Source: Prevotellaceae bacterium UBA6398
GTDB taxonomy: Bacteria > Bacteroidota > Bacteroidia > Bacteroidales > Bacteroidaceae
Assembly (NCBI GenBank): GCA_002437495.1
Contig: DJQA01000008.1
Coordinates: 196,432 to 236,121, forward strand
Direction of reading: 5' to 3'
Length of the DNA stretch: 39,690 bases
Shown here piece after piece: positions 31,028 through 39,676 of this stretch. Below the pieces are notes generated by a model that was given only the letters and a program-made list of their open reading frames with translations, made no database searches and had not been told where the DNA came from. The stretch's first letter is position 1, and each line of letters begins with the position of its first letter. Made by a program: the position numbers and the translations under genes.

Positions 31028-31459
31028 CTATTCGCCGTCCGCTTTTTTTGCGCAGCGAGGACACAGACCCTTTACAAGGAAGTTTGCGCTGCGGCGCACG
31101 TATCCCTCAGGCAGGTGTACGGGCGGCAGGGGCGTGGAGTTCAGGCATATGGTGCGACCGCACTGCTCGCAGAAAAAGTGTACGTGTCCGTCATCGTCTT
31201 CGCTTGCGCTGTGGCTCAAGCACAGCTCGTAGCGCGTGCCGCCGTTGCCGTCTTCTATGGTATGTACCAGACGGCGCTCTCTGAAAAGGGTGAGGGCGCG
31301 GAATATGTTCGACTTGTCTATAAGCACGAGTGTGTCTTCGAGTTCCTTCATTGTTTTGGGACTCTCCTCGCCCGCCAGGGCCTTGACTATCATTATGCGG
31401 TTTGCGGTGGGCTTTATGCCGTGCCGCTCCAAAAGTTCCAAAAATTTGCCCTCGTCCAT
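31028..31459 (-). CDS. Fur-family metal-responsive transcriptional regulator
   Basis: The 143-residue regulator has an N-terminal winged-helix DNA-binding domain (about 1-80; KPTANRIMIVKAL and KSNIFRALTLFRERRLV are the family pattern) and a C-terminal dimerisation and metal domain with H92-V-H94-F-F-C97-E-Q-C100 and C133-P-R-C136. The two CxxC pairs fit a structural zinc site and the histidines a sensory site. Its position 67 bp after the czcBAC operon suggests a zinc or other divalent-metal sensor (Zur-like) rather than an iron sensor, but the sequence alone does not settle this. It has its own -7 motif. The acidic stretch SEDDDGH (85-92) next to the metal site may add ligands. Confidence 0.9.
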   Translation of the reverse strand: MDEGKFLELLERHGIKPTANRIMIVKALAGEESPKTMKELEDTLVLIDKSNIFRALTLFRERRLVHTIEDGNGGTRYELCLSHSASEDDDGHVHFFCEQCGRTICLNSTPLPPVHLPEGYVRRSANFLVKGLCPRCAKKADGE

Positions 31460-31482
31460 GTTACAAATGCCTTAACCTTGTG

Positions 31483-31490
31483 CAAATTTA
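31483..31490 (-). promoter_or_regulatory. -7 promoter motif TAAATTTG for the Fur-family gene
   Basis: The octamer fits TAnnTTTG, 23 bp before the start codon, in the 67-bp gap after the outer-membrane efflux gene. It allows expression independent of the efflux operon. Confidence 0.5.
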
Positions 31491-31526
31491 ACGGTTTCGG
31501 CGGAACTTAGGATATGGGGGCGGCTT

Positions 31527-32756
31527 TTATCTCAGCATATTACGCAGCCGCAAAACGGCAAGATTGTAATTTTTTACGGTTTCGGCATATTTAAGGCGCG
31601 TGTCCGACGACTCCATCAGGCTTTGCATATACTCCACATACCCTATGTCGCCGTTCTCGTATGATATTTTTGCTATTCTTGCCATTTCGCGCGCCTCGGC
31701 AAGCCCTCCTCCCTTGTAATGCTCCATGCGGCGGCATGCGGCAAGGCACTTGTCTCTTTGCACGCGGTATTCCGTTTCGCCGCGCTGCCGGGCCTGCATG
31801 GCGTAAAGTTCCGCCGTTTCGCGGTATTTTGTTGCCGCCCTCACCTTGGCGCGCGTGGAGCCGAAGAATAGCGGCAGCCCTACCCCAACTTCGAAACCCA
31901 TGAAGTTGCCGCCCTTGAAGCGGCTGCGGTCAACGTTGTAGGGGTTCCAGCCTTTCAGCACCATTTGCCCGCTAAGCCCGATGCTGAAGTTGGGAAGCCA
32001 ATCGCCTTTTGCCTCGGAAACCTTGCGCTTTGCCGTTTCAAGGGTGTTGGAGCTGTATTCACCCTCGGCGGTGCGCGAAAAGTCGAACTCCTCCCCGCCG
32101 TCCCACGGCAGGGGTTTAAGTTCCTCCTCGGCGGGAAGTATGTCTTCATCGGTGTTCAAAAGTTCGCGCATTGTGTGCCGCAAAGTGAGCAGTTCCGCGT
32201 CCGCGCTCTCAAGCTCCATGCTGTTTTCGTTCTTCATGCGACTTGCCGTGAGCTTTTCGAGCTGTCGTGCCTCCCCTGCCCCGTATCTCACAGTGGCAAG
32301 GCGGAGATATTCGCTCACTATGGTGTCCTGCTCCGAGAGTATGCGCTTCTTCTCCAAGGCAAACACCATCTGCACATAGGTTTCCGCCACCTGCGCCGCC
32401 AGTTGCTTGCGGCTCAGTTTGGCGCGGCTTTTCGCCACTTCGGTTTCCGCCTTGAGACTTTTGCGTCGCAGGGCATAAACCGTGGGGAACTCGAAGTTCT
32501 GGCTAAGCGTAATGCTGTTGTCGGGGCTTCCGCCCGATGTTGGGTCCTGGTTCAGGGATAGCGATGTTTTTTCCATGTCCCACGCCGTGGCCTGCATAAT
32601 TCGCGCTTCCTCGGCTTCGCCCTCGGCGGCCCTTATGCCGTAATTGTTTTTTTCTGCCGCGGCAATGCACTCTTCGAGTGTGAGCCTTGTTTGCGGAAAC
32701 GCCACGAGCCATGCAAGCGTTGCGAGGGCTGCGGCATATATTCTTCTTGAAATCAT
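31527..32756 (-). CDS. czcC: TolC/CzcC-type outer membrane efflux protein
   Basis: The 409-residue protein should form the trimeric outer-membrane channel of the tripartite metal exporter. It has a signal peptide (about 1-23, ending near FPQ) and two outer-membrane-factor repeats of helical hairpins; LTLEECIAAAEKNNYGI is the typical start of the first repeat and FMGFEVGVGLPLFFGS the strand region of the second. Length is normal for CzcC-like proteins. It starts 6 bp after the permease gene and is the last efflux gene. Confidence 0.88.
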   Translation of the reverse strand: MISRRIYAAALATLAWLVAFPQTRLTLEECIAAAEKNNYGIRAAEGEAEEARIMQATAWDMEKTSLSLNQDPTSGGSPDNSITLSQNFEFPTVYALRRKSLKAETEVAKSRAKLSRKQLAAQVAETYVQMVFALEKKRILSEQDTIVSEYLRLATVRYGAGEARQLEKLTASRMKNENSMELESADAELLTLRHTMRELLNTDEDILPAEEELKPLPWDGGEEFDFSRTAEGEYSSNTLETAKRKVSEAKGDWLPNFSIGLSGQMVLKGWNPYNVDRSRFKGGNFMGFEVGVGLPLFFGSTRAKVRAATKYRETAELYAMQARQRGETEYRVQRDKCLAACRRMEHYKGGGLAEAREMARIAKISYENGDIGYVEYMQSLMESSDTRLKYAETVKNYNLAVLRLRNMLR

Positions 32757-32762
32757 GTTTCG

Positions 32763-35700
32763 CTATTTTTTCGTGAAAGTTTTGTAAACAGCCGGCAAAA
32801 CTATCAGTGTGAGCAGCGTTGAGGTTATCAGTCCGCCCACAACAACCGTGGCAAGCGGACGCTGCACTTCCGCCCCGTCGCCGTGGGACAGGGCCATTGG
32901 CAGGAAGCCGAAGCTCGCCACAAGAGCCGTCATAAGCACGGGGCGAAGCCTTATCATGCAGCCTTTCATTATTCTATCGGTTATGTTGTCCACGCCGGCT
33001 TTCTGCAAGTCGTTTAGCTGCCCCACGAGAACAATGCCGTTGAGCACCGCAACGCCAAACAGGGCTATGAATCCTACTCCCGCCGAAATGGAGAACGGCA
33101 TGCCGCGTAGCCACAACGCCCATATTCCGCCTATCGCCGCAAGGGGAATTGCACTGAACACGAAAAGCGTTTCGCGCACACTTTTCACGGTGGCGTAGAG
33201 CAGCAGCAGTATCATTGCGAGCGCAACGGGAATTGCCACGGCAAGGCGGTTAGCCGCCTCGCGCAGGTTCTGGAACTCTCCGCCGTAGGTGTAGTAATAT
33301 CCGGCAGGCAGGGTGATGTTTTTGCTCACAAGCCCCTCGATTTCCTCTACGGTGCTTTCGATGTCGCGTCCCCTAACGTTGAAACCAACGTATATTCGCC
33401 GCGTGCCTTCTTCGTGGGTGATTTGCGAGGGTGCCTCCACATACTCCACATCGGCCACCTGGGAAAGCGGAATCGTGCCGCCGCCCGGAACAGGCAGGTA
33501 AAGGTTTTCGAGTGAAGACACTTCGTTGCGCAGGTTCTTGTCAAGGCGCAAAACAATGTCGAACTTTTTTTCGCCCTCATACACCGCGCCCGCCGCGCTT
33601 CCCGCAAAGGCTGTCTTGAGTATGCTGTTCGCGTCCTTTATTGAGATGCCGTATTCCGCCATGCGCTCGTGGTTGTAAATAACCTGTATCTGCGGAAGCC
33701 CCTGCACCTTTTCAACATACGGACTGGTAACTCCGTGGACTTTTCTCACTATATTCGCCACTTTTGCTGCCTCTTCGGCCAGTACATTAAGGTCTTCGCC
33801 GTAAATATTTATGGCCACGTCCTGACGCACTCCCGTTATCAGCTCGTTGTTCCTCATTTGAATCGGCTGGCTCATCTCAACTTCTAGCCCGGGTATGGTC
33901 TTGAGCGTTTCGCCCATAAGCTCCATAAGTTCGTCTTTTGTCTTCGCGCTCGTCCACTCTGACTTGGGTTTAAGGGCAATCATCATGTCGGCTCTTTCAA
34001 CGGGCATAGGGTCGGTGGGGATTTCAGCACTTCCGATGCGGGTTACTATCTGTTTTACTTCGGGGAATTTTTCTTTAAGCAGTTTCTCGCCCATTGTAGT
34101 CGCCTTGGTCATTTGGCTGAGACTTGTGCCTTGCGCCATGCTCAGCTCGGCGGCAAAATCGCCCTCCTCCAAACTCGGGATGAATTCCCCGCCGAGTTTC
34201 ATGAACGCTGCCACGCTCACGGCAAACGCACATACCGCCCCGACAATAAGCTCACGGCTGTTCCTCACCGCCCATTCAAGAACCGGTTTGTACCAATCAT
34301 GAAGTTTTTCGACCATGCGGTGTGCGATATTCTTGTCTGTGCTTACCTTTTTGCTCAGAAGCAACGCGCTCGCCATTGGAACGTATGTAAGCGAAAGTAT
34401 GAACGCTCCCATTATGGCGAAGAATATTGTCATTGCCATGGGGCGGAACATCTTTCCCTCTATGCCTGCAAGAGTCATGAGGGGAATGTACACTATCATT
34501 ATTATAATCTCGCCGAACGCCGCCGAGTGGCGTATTTTCGATGCGGAATAAAGCACTTCGCCGTCCATCTCGCGCTGCGTAAGGCGCATGGAGGGATATT
34601 TAGCCTTTTGCTGCTCTATGTGCAGGCACACAGCCTCGACAATTATCACGGCAGAGTCAACAATCATTCCGAAGTCAATTGCGCCGAGGCTCATAAGGTT
34701 TCCGCTTAGTCCGAAAAGCCTCATCATTCCGAAGGCAAACAGCATGCTCAACGGTATGACGCTCGCCACCACAAGCCCTGCCCGCCAGTTTCCGAGGAAA
34801 AGCACGAGAATGAATATCACAATCAGTCCGCCCGCCACAAGGTTGTGGGCTATGGTGTTCTCAACGCGGTTCACAAGCTGCGTGCGGTCGATGAAAGGCT
34901 CTATAACCACTCCTTCGGGAAGGCTTTTCTGTATCTGCGCAATTCGCTCTTTCACCCTGCGGCTCACCTCCTGGAAGTTCTCGCCCTTGAGCATTATTGC
35001 AATTCCGGCAACCACCTCGCCCTCGCCGTTGCGTGTAACCGCGCCAAAGCGGGTTGCCGAGCCAAGCTGCACCTTTGCCACATCGCCCACCCTTACGGGC
35101 GTGCCATTAACGGTTTTTATGGGAATGTTCCTTATGTCGCCGAGCGATTTCACCACGCCAAGCCCACGGATGTAATACTGCTTGTCGTTCTGCTCTATAT
35201 AACTGCCGCCGGTGTTCTCGTTGTTGTCTTCGAGGGCCTTGTAAACCTCCGGCACGGTAACTCCCGCCGCATTCAGTCTTTCTGCGTCCACCGCAACCTC
35301 GTACTCCTTCACAAAGCCTCCCCAGCCGCTGACTTCCGCCAAGCCCTTAGTGCCGGAAAGCTGCTTCCTCACAATCCAGTCCTGAATTGTGCGCAGGTCG
35401 GTGAGCGAATACTTGTTCTCGTAGCCCTTCTTTGCACGAACCGTGTAGTGGTAAATCTCCCCGAGCCCCGTGGCTATGGGTCCGAGCGAAGTCTTGCCGT
35501 CGCCGGGCAGCTCCTCTTCGGCCTCCTTTAGCTGCTGGCTCACCTGCTGGCGCGCCCAATATATATCGGCCCCGTCGTCGAACACGAGCGTTATCACCGA
35601 AAGCCCGCTGCGCGAGATGCTCCTGCGCTTTTCGAGCCGGGGTATGTTGGCCATTGCCGTTTCTATGGGAGTGGTGATGTACTGTTCCACCTCCTGCGCC

Positions 35701-35870
35701 CCGAGCGAGGGAGCCTGGGTTATTATCTGCACCTGGTTGTTGGTTATGTCGGGCGTGGAATCGAAAGGAAGGCTCACGAGCGACACTGCGCCCCACACCG
35801 CGAGCATCAGGCTCAAAACGCCCACAACCAGCTTGTGGCTTATGGAATATTCTATGAGTTTTTGGAACAT
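32763..35870 (-). CDS. czcA: Heavy-metal RND efflux permease, CzcA type
   Basis: The 1035-residue inner-membrane proton/metal antiporter has the RND plan: TM1 near residues 12-32, a large periplasmic loop, TM2-6, a second loop and TM8-12. In TM4 the motif DFGMIVDSAVIIVEA places D399, D405 and E412 as in CzcA of Cupriavidus (D402, D408, E415), which points to Co/Zn/Cd or Ni export rather than the Cu/Ag CusA type. There is no C-terminal OMF fusion of the kind found in some Bacteroidota. It lies between the adaptor gene (20-bp gap) and the outer-membrane gene. Confidence 0.93.
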   Translation of the reverse strand: MFQKLIEYSISHKLVVGVLSLMLAVWGAVSLVSLPFDSTPDITNNQVQIITQAPSLGAQEVEQYITTPIETAMANIPRLEKRRSISRSGLSVITLVFDDGADIYWARQQVSQQLKEAEEELPGDGKTSLGPIATGLGEIYHYTVRAKKGYENKYSLTDLRTIQDWIVRKQLSGTKGLAEVSGWGGFVKEYEVAVDAERLNAAGVTVPEVYKALEDNNENTGGSYIEQNDKQYYIRGLGVVKSLGDIRNIPIKTVNGTPVRVGDVAKVQLGSATRFGAVTRNGEGEVVAGIAIMLKGENFQEVSRRVKERIAQIQKSLPEGVVIEPFIDRTQLVNRVENTIAHNLVAGGLIVIFILVLFLGNWRAGLVVASVIPLSMLFAFGMMRLFGLSGNLMSLGAIDFGMIVDSAVIIVEAVCLHIEQQKAKYPSMRLTQREMDGEVLYSASKIRHSAAFGEIIIMIVYIPLMTLAGIEGKMFRPMAMTIFFAIMGAFILSLTYVPMASALLLSKKVSTDKNIAHRMVEKLHDWYKPVLEWAVRNSRELIVGAVCAFAVSVAAFMKLGGEFIPSLEEGDFAAELSMAQGTSLSQMTKATTMGEKLLKEKFPEVKQIVTRIGSAEIPTDPMPVERADMMIALKPKSEWTSAKTKDELMELMGETLKTIPGLEVEMSQPIQMRNNELITGVRQDVAINIYGEDLNVLAEEAAKVANIVRKVHGVTSPYVEKVQGLPQIQVIYNHERMAEYGISIKDANSILKTAFAGSAAGAVYEGEKKFDIVLRLDKNLRNEVSSLENLYLPVPGGGTIPLSQVADVEYVEAPSQITHEEGTRRIYVGFNVRGRDIESTVEEIEGLVSKNITLPAGYYYTYGGEFQNLREAANRLAVAIPVALAMILLLLYATVKSVRETLFVFSAIPLAAIGGIWALWLRGMPFSISAGVGFIALFGVAVLNGIVLVGQLNDLQKAGVDNITDRIMKGCMIRLRPVLMTALVASFGFLPMALSHGDGAEVQRPLATVVVGGLITSTLLTLIVLPAVYKTFTKK

Positions 35871-35890
35871 GTCTAAGCTGCGTAAGCGGT

Positions 35891-37099
35891 TTAATGTGTG
35901 TGTTCGCCATGCTCACCAACCGCGCTTGCAAGATAGTGGCTGCTGTTGGTTACCACGGGCAGCTCCTTGTCAACCGGCTCTACGAAGGCTATCTGCGTGT
36001 ACCCGTCCTCGGTTATTCCGGTTTTCACCTCGCGGCGGCTGAAGTGGTGGGTTTTTTTTATGGCAAGCGAATGGTTCACGTTGTGCACGAACACATACGA
36101 CTTGTCGCCATCCTTGACGATTGCCCTGCTCGGCACAGCCTCAACTTTTTCCTTTCCGGTGGATATAAAACCGGTTACATACATTCCGGCAAAGAGCGAG
36201 TTGTCGCGGTTGTTTAGCTTAACGTGAACCGCCACGCTCTTGCCGCCATTGCCAAAGCTCTCGTTTATTCCGCTAACACGCCCCTCGACGGTGCGGTTGC
36301 CTTGGTTTGTAAGCGAAAGCACCACCTTGGCCCCGCGCCTTACCTTGGCTATGTCTTTTTCGTACACATTAAGGTCGCACTCCACGGCGTTGTTGTTGTT
36401 TATGCTCATAACCGCAGTTTGCATGTCAACATAGCTCCCGAGGCTTGCCGTTATTTTGCCCACAGTGCCGCTTATTGGCGAGCGAAGCGGGAACGTTGTT
36501 GTGAACTTGCCCGCCGCCGCCCTCTTGGGGCTTATGCCGAATTGCACAAGTTGGCGGGAAATGCCACGCTGCTTGGCCAACGATATGCTGTATTGCGCCG
36601 TTGCCTGCTGCAGGTTCTTGCCCAAACCCGCGCCCTGGCTTGCAAGGTATTTTTGTCGGTCGAGTTCGCTCTTGGCATACTGCGTTTCCGTGCAGGCAGA
36701 GTAGTATTCGCGCTGAAGCGCCACAATGTCGGGGTTCTCAATCGTGGCAACAACCCTGCCCTTGGCCACCTTGTCGCCCTCGCTAACATAAAGCCTGCGC
36801 ACCACGCCCTGCATTGTGCTGCTAACCTCGGCAGTGTTTTGCGCCCTGACCACAAGTTGACCGTTGGCTTTTATGGAAAGGTCCATGTCGCGATACTCTA
36901 TGGGCGAAGTGGCGAGCTTAACCGCCTTAATCTGTTCCTCGCTGAGGGGAATGTTTGAAAAATCGGCGATCTCCCCGGCATGGTCATGCTCCTCGTGCGC
37001 ATCGTGTTCCTCGTGCGCGTGTCCGTCTTTCATACCGGGCACCACAACGGCAGCCAGTGCCGCAAGCGAAACCGCTATTATAATTATGGTTTTCTTCAT
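35891..37099 (-). CDS. czcB: RND efflux periplasmic adaptor, CzcB type
   Basis: The 402-residue membrane fusion protein links permease and outer-membrane channel. It has an N-terminal membrane anchor or signal (MKKTIIIIAVSLAALAAVVV), then a histidine-rich stretch (HAHEEHDAHEEHDHAG, about 26-41), barrel-sandwich and lipoyl halves (VVRRLYVSEGDKVAKGRVVATIE and SPISGTVGKITASLGSYVD), an alpha hairpin between them, and a beta-barrel domain. The C-terminus is again His-rich (GEHGEHTH). The histidines fit metal capture. The start at 37099 is chosen for the signal sequence and the promoter 24 bp upstream; the longer frame adds 24 unlikely residues. It is the first gene of czcBAC. Confidence 0.9.
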   Translation of the reverse strand: MKKTIIIIAVSLAALAAVVVPGMKDGHAHEEHDAHEEHDHAGEIADFSNIPLSEEQIKAVKLATSPIEYRDMDLSIKANGQLVVRAQNTAEVSSTMQGVVRRLYVSEGDKVAKGRVVATIENPDIVALQREYYSACTETQYAKSELDRQKYLASQGAGLGKNLQQATAQYSISLAKQRGISRQLVQFGISPKRAAAGKFTTTFPLRSPISGTVGKITASLGSYVDMQTAVMSINNNNAVECDLNVYEKDIAKVRRGAKVVLSLTNQGNRTVEGRVSGINESFGNGGKSVAVHVKLNNRDNSLFAGMYVTGFISTGKEKVEAVPSRAIVKDGDKSYVFVHNVNHSLAIKKTHHFSRREVKTGITEDGYTQIAFVEPVDKELPVVTNSSHYLASAVGEHGEHTH

Positions 37100-37122
37100 A
37101 AAACTTATTATTTTTCCGGGTG

Positions 37123-37130
37123 CAAAAATA
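37123..37130 (-). promoter_or_regulatory. -7 promoter motif TATTTTTG for czcBAC
   Basis: The octamer fits TAnnTTTG and lies 23 bp before the adaptor start. A perfect dyad at 37143-37157 lies just upstream, where an operator would be expected. Confidence 0.55.
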
Positions 37131-37142
37131 GAACATAATGGG

Positions 37143-37157
37143 TGCAACCCGGTTGCA
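37143..37157. promoter_or_regulatory. Operator-like dyad upstream of czcBAC
   Basis: TGCAACC-C-GGTTGCA is a perfect 7+1+7 dyad centred about 23 bp upstream of the czc -7 motif, overlapping the -33 region. Such a site could bind a metal-responsive regulator, possibly the Fur-family protein encoded downstream. No second copy was noticed next to fur. Confidence 0.4.
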
Positions 37158-37178
37158 AACTTCGCACGCACGCTAAAA

Positions 37179-37297
37179 CCGCATAGGACATGGGAAAAAA
37201 CACATAGGACATGGAAAAAATTACATCAAATATAATTCAAATTACATCAGACCTTTTTTCGCCGCTTTCAAACCCATGAAAAACAACAACTTACAAA
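37179..37297 (+). repeat. Family B 21-bp-unit array, copy B9
   Basis: Units start at 37179, 37200, 37221 and 37242. Units 1 and 2 have drifted (GCATAGGACATGG, ACATAGGACATGG), and unit 4 runs into six T. The tail sites start at 37266 and 37291. This is the only copy without an A element beside it and the only one in a divergent gap, with the T-run facing the DUF4253 gene. Confidence 0.8.
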
Positions 37298-37365
37298 AGC
37301 CTTCCAAAAAGAGGTAAAATATTGTATTACAGGTATTTGTGATTTTCGGGGATTATTTCCTGGCT

Positions 37366-37402
37366 TTTCCGCCGGATTGGCAAAAAGCCAATCCGGCGGA
37401 AA
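37366..37402. promoter_or_regulatory. Perfect 16-bp inverted repeat upstream of the DUF4253 promoter
   Basis: TTTCCGCCGGATTGGC (37366-37381) and its exact complement (37387-37402) are separated by AAAAA. The right arm ends four bases before the -7 motif at 37407. There is no T-run on the plus side, so it does not look like a terminator; an operator or cruciform is possible. Confidence 0.6.
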
Positions 37403-37406
37403 GTGG

Positions 37407-37414
37407 TAACTTTG
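37407..37414 (+). promoter_or_regulatory. -7 promoter motif TAACTTTG for the DUF4253 gene
   Basis: The octamer fits TAnnTTTG, 29 bp before the ATG at 37444, and directly follows the 16-bp inverted repeat, which would occupy the -33 region. Confidence 0.5.
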
Positions 37415-37443
37415 CGGTATATTCACCTTTAACACCGAAACTT

Positions 37444-38553
37444 ATGACTCCGCAAACTTGGGCCGTAGTAATTGTAGCCGTAATACTGTTGTTCGTGTTC
37501 CTTAACCGCATAAAGAGGAAAAAGGAAAAGAAAATGGGCAAGGACCTCGAAACGCTCATCGAGAAGAAGGACTGGCGCGGAGTGTGCCGCATTTTCAAAA
37601 AGCAGATGATTATATGGGGCGCAGTGCTTGCCGCCTCGATAGCACTGCTGATTGTGCGCATTGTTACGGAGAGGCATTTCACCGGCACAATAATACTGGC
37701 GGCGTTTTTCGCATACCGCTTCATCAAGCTCGTGAAGCTATACAGGATTTCGCTGCACAACGCCCAAATGGAGGAGGCGAATGCAGACGAGGAGGGACTT
37801 TCGGAAAGCGACAAGAAGAAAATCGAGGATTTTCTGGACTGCAACTTCACCTATGTCGCCGACCCTCACTGCGACGTGAAGCAGCTGTGGCTCGAAGCCC
37901 GCGAACGCGGAAAGCGCGAGGGCTTCCACCCGATTGTGCTTTCGCTCAATGCCGCTATGGGGGACGTGCTGTACATTAACAGCTGCGGGGAGGGAAACGA
38001 AGAGGACATAGACATAAACCGTCTGCGCGAATGGAGAATGAAGACGCTTGCCGAGCCTGTGGGCGACGGCGAGGAAATCCTGCGCAAAAGATATGAGGAG
38101 GAGGTTAACTGCCAGAAAGAGGACGGCACGCTCACCGAATGGGAGGCGGACGTAGTGAACGGCGCGGCAAGCGGGGACGAGGCGTATTATGGGGAACTCG
38201 ACACAATGTCGCCCGAAGGCAGGGACATCATGATAGTGGAAGTGCCGGTGCACGAGCCGTGGCAGGTGTTCGCCTACCTGCCCGTGGGCGGCTGGAACGA
38301 ATGCCCCGACTTCAGGGAGCATATGGCGGTGGCAAAATACTGGTATGAGAGATACGGCGCAACGATAGCCGGCATTTCGAACGATACAATAGAATACGTG
38401 CTGCCGCACCCGGTTTCGGAAACCGAAGCCAAGGAACTCGCCAAGGAACAGTTCGCCTACTGCACCGACAACATTTACCAGGGATTCGACAACCTCGCCA
38501 CCCGCGCCCTTGCCAGCACCAAGGCAACGGTGTGGTATTTCTGGTGGGACTGA
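37444..38553 (+). CDS. Membrane-anchored DUF4253-like protein, function unknown
   Basis: The 369-residue protein has an N-terminal membrane segment (about 5-20) followed by a basic stretch (RIKRKKEKK), and two further hydrophobic segments at about 56-71 and 81-95. A long soluble part follows. The last 100 residues (VHEPWQVFAYLPVGGWNECPD, MAVAKYWYERYGA, IEYVLPHPV, EQFAYCTDNI) resemble the DUF4253 family, for which I know no function. The start at 37444 is chosen because the hydrophobic helix and promoter fit it; the longer frame would read through the inverted repeat. The gene is single, between czcBAC and the radical SAM gene, without a functional link that I can see. Confidence 0.8.
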   Translation: MTPQTWAVVIVAVILLFVFLNRIKRKKEKKMGKDLETLIEKKDWRGVCRIFKKQMIIWGAVLAASIALLIVRIVTERHFTGTIILAAFFAYRFIKLVKLYRISLHNAQMEEANADEEGLSESDKKKIEDFLDCNFTYVADPHCDVKQLWLEARERGKREGFHPIVLSLNAAMGDVLYINSCGEGNEEDIDINRLREWRMKTLAEPVGDGEEILRKRYEEEVNCQKEDGTLTEWEADVVNGAASGDEAYYGELDTMSPEGRDIMIVEVPVHEPWQVFAYLPVGGWNECPDFREHMAVAKYWYERYGATIAGISNDTIEYVLPHPVSETEAKELAKEQFAYCTDNIYQGFDNLATRALASTKATVWYFWWD

Positions 38554-38578
38554 CACAGCAGAGAAACCCTTTGAAATA

Positions 38579-38635
38579 TGCTTGAAACCTGCGGAAATCT
38601 ATCATTTTTTCGCACATTTCCACAGGTTTCAAGCA
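38579..38635 (+). terminator. Long hairpin after the DUF4253 gene
   Basis: Twenty bases (38579-38598) pair with 38616-38635 with one mismatch across a 17-nt loop. The following CATTTTGCC is only weakly T-rich, so this may be a terminator or an mRNA-end stabiliser. It starts 25 bp after the stop. Confidence 0.5.
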
Positions 38636-38698
38636 CATTTTGCCTGTTCCTGCTGCTTTTGGAAAACCAAAGACTGCCGCGCAGAATGTATTAATTGG

Positions 38699-38706
38699 TA
38701 TCTTTG
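38699..38706 (+). promoter_or_regulatory. -7 promoter motif TATCTTTG for the radical SAM gene
   Basis: The octamer fits TAnnTTTG and lies 28 bp before the ATG at 38735. Confidence 0.5.
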
Positions 38707-38734
38707 CAGCGGAACAATAAAAATCTGAAGCATC

Positions 38735-39511
38735 ATGTCAACCGTGTTGTATCCCTCGCCCGTGTTCGGTCCCATACACAGCCGCCGCCTCGGGGTCTCA
38801 CTGGGAATAAACCTTATGCCGGCAGACGGAAAAGTCTGCACATTCGACTGCATTTACTGCGAATGCGGCTTCAACGCCGACCGCCGCCCACACAGCCGTC
38901 GCCCCACGAGGGAGGAAGTGGCGCAAGCCCTGGAAAAGACGCTCAAGGACATGAAGGAGAACGGCCCGAAGCCCGACGTGCTGACTTTCGCCGGCAACGG
39001 AGAGCCGACGCTCCACCCCGACTTCCCCGCGATAATGGACGATGTTGTGGGACTGCGCAACGAATTTTTCCCCAACGCCAAGATAAGCGTGCTTAGCAAC
39101 GCCACGCAAACGCCCAAAGCCGAGATACGCGCCGCGCTAATGAAGGCGGACAACAACCTGCAAAAGCTCGACACGGTGAACCAGCGTTACATCGAAACGC
39201 TCAACCGCCCCACAGGAAAATATGACGTGAACGAAATCATCGAGTCGCTCAAGCTGTTCAACGGACACGTAATGATACAGACCATGTTCCTCAAAGGCAC
39301 GGACGGAGAGGAAAACATCGACAACACCGGCGACGAATACGTGATGCCGTGGCTCGAAGCCGTAAAGGCAATCAAGCCGCAGGAGGTGATGATTTACACC
39401 ATAGACCGCGAAACGCCCGACCAAAAGCTGCGCAAGGCAACCCGCGAGGAGCTCGACCGCATTGTGAGCCTCATAAAGGAAGCGGGAATCCCCGCAACCG
39501 CATCGTATTGA
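38735..39511 (+). CDS. Radical SAM protein of unknown substrate
   Basis: The 258-residue protein has the radical SAM cluster motif C35-x3-C39-x2-C42 (VCTFDCIYCECG), which binds a [4Fe-4S] cluster and cleaves S-adenosylmethionine. SAM-binding GNGEPTLHPDF (about 88-98) and a partial TIM barrel follow. The opening YPSPVFGPIHSRRLGVSLGINL is typical of the COG0731-type group (wyosine-synthase-like), whose bacterial members have no settled role. There is no extra cluster domain and no partner gene nearby. The context does not suggest a pathway. Confidence 0.9.
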   Translation: MSTVLYPSPVFGPIHSRRLGVSLGINLMPADGKVCTFDCIYCECGFNADRRPHSRRPTREEVAQALEKTLKDMKENGPKPDVLTFAGNGEPTLHPDFPAIMDDVVGLRNEFFPNAKISVLSNATQTPKAEIRAALMKADNNLQKLDTVNQRYIETLNRPTGKYDVNEIIESLKLFNGHVMIQTMFLKGTDGEENIDNTGDEYVMPWLEAVKAIKPQEVMIYTIDRETPDQKLRKATREELDRIVSLIKEAGIPATASY

Positions 39512-39565
39512 TTAATCACGCGGAAGAAAGATATACATTACATTCAATCAATAATTTGAATCGCC

Positions 39566-39676
39566 GTAGAGGCGTATGGCATACGCCATGAAGTGCGCGG
39601 AATTGCAATGTTGTGGCGATGGTTTGCGGCGCGGTTCGGGCGATGGTGTACAGGGCGTATGCCATACGCCCCTACA
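39566..39676 (+). repeat. Family A (BIME-like) element
   Basis: The left arm is GTAGAGGCGTATGGCATACGCC, with one base off the head; the right arm is intact and ends CCCCTACA. The order suggests that a B array may follow beyond the window edge. The gap 39512-39565 holds nothing recognised. Confidence 0.8.

Noticed and set aside
37738..38556. A 272-codon frame antisense to the DUF4253 gene.
   Set aside because: The plus-strand frame has the DUF4253-like C-terminus, promoter and membrane helix; the antisense frame has none.
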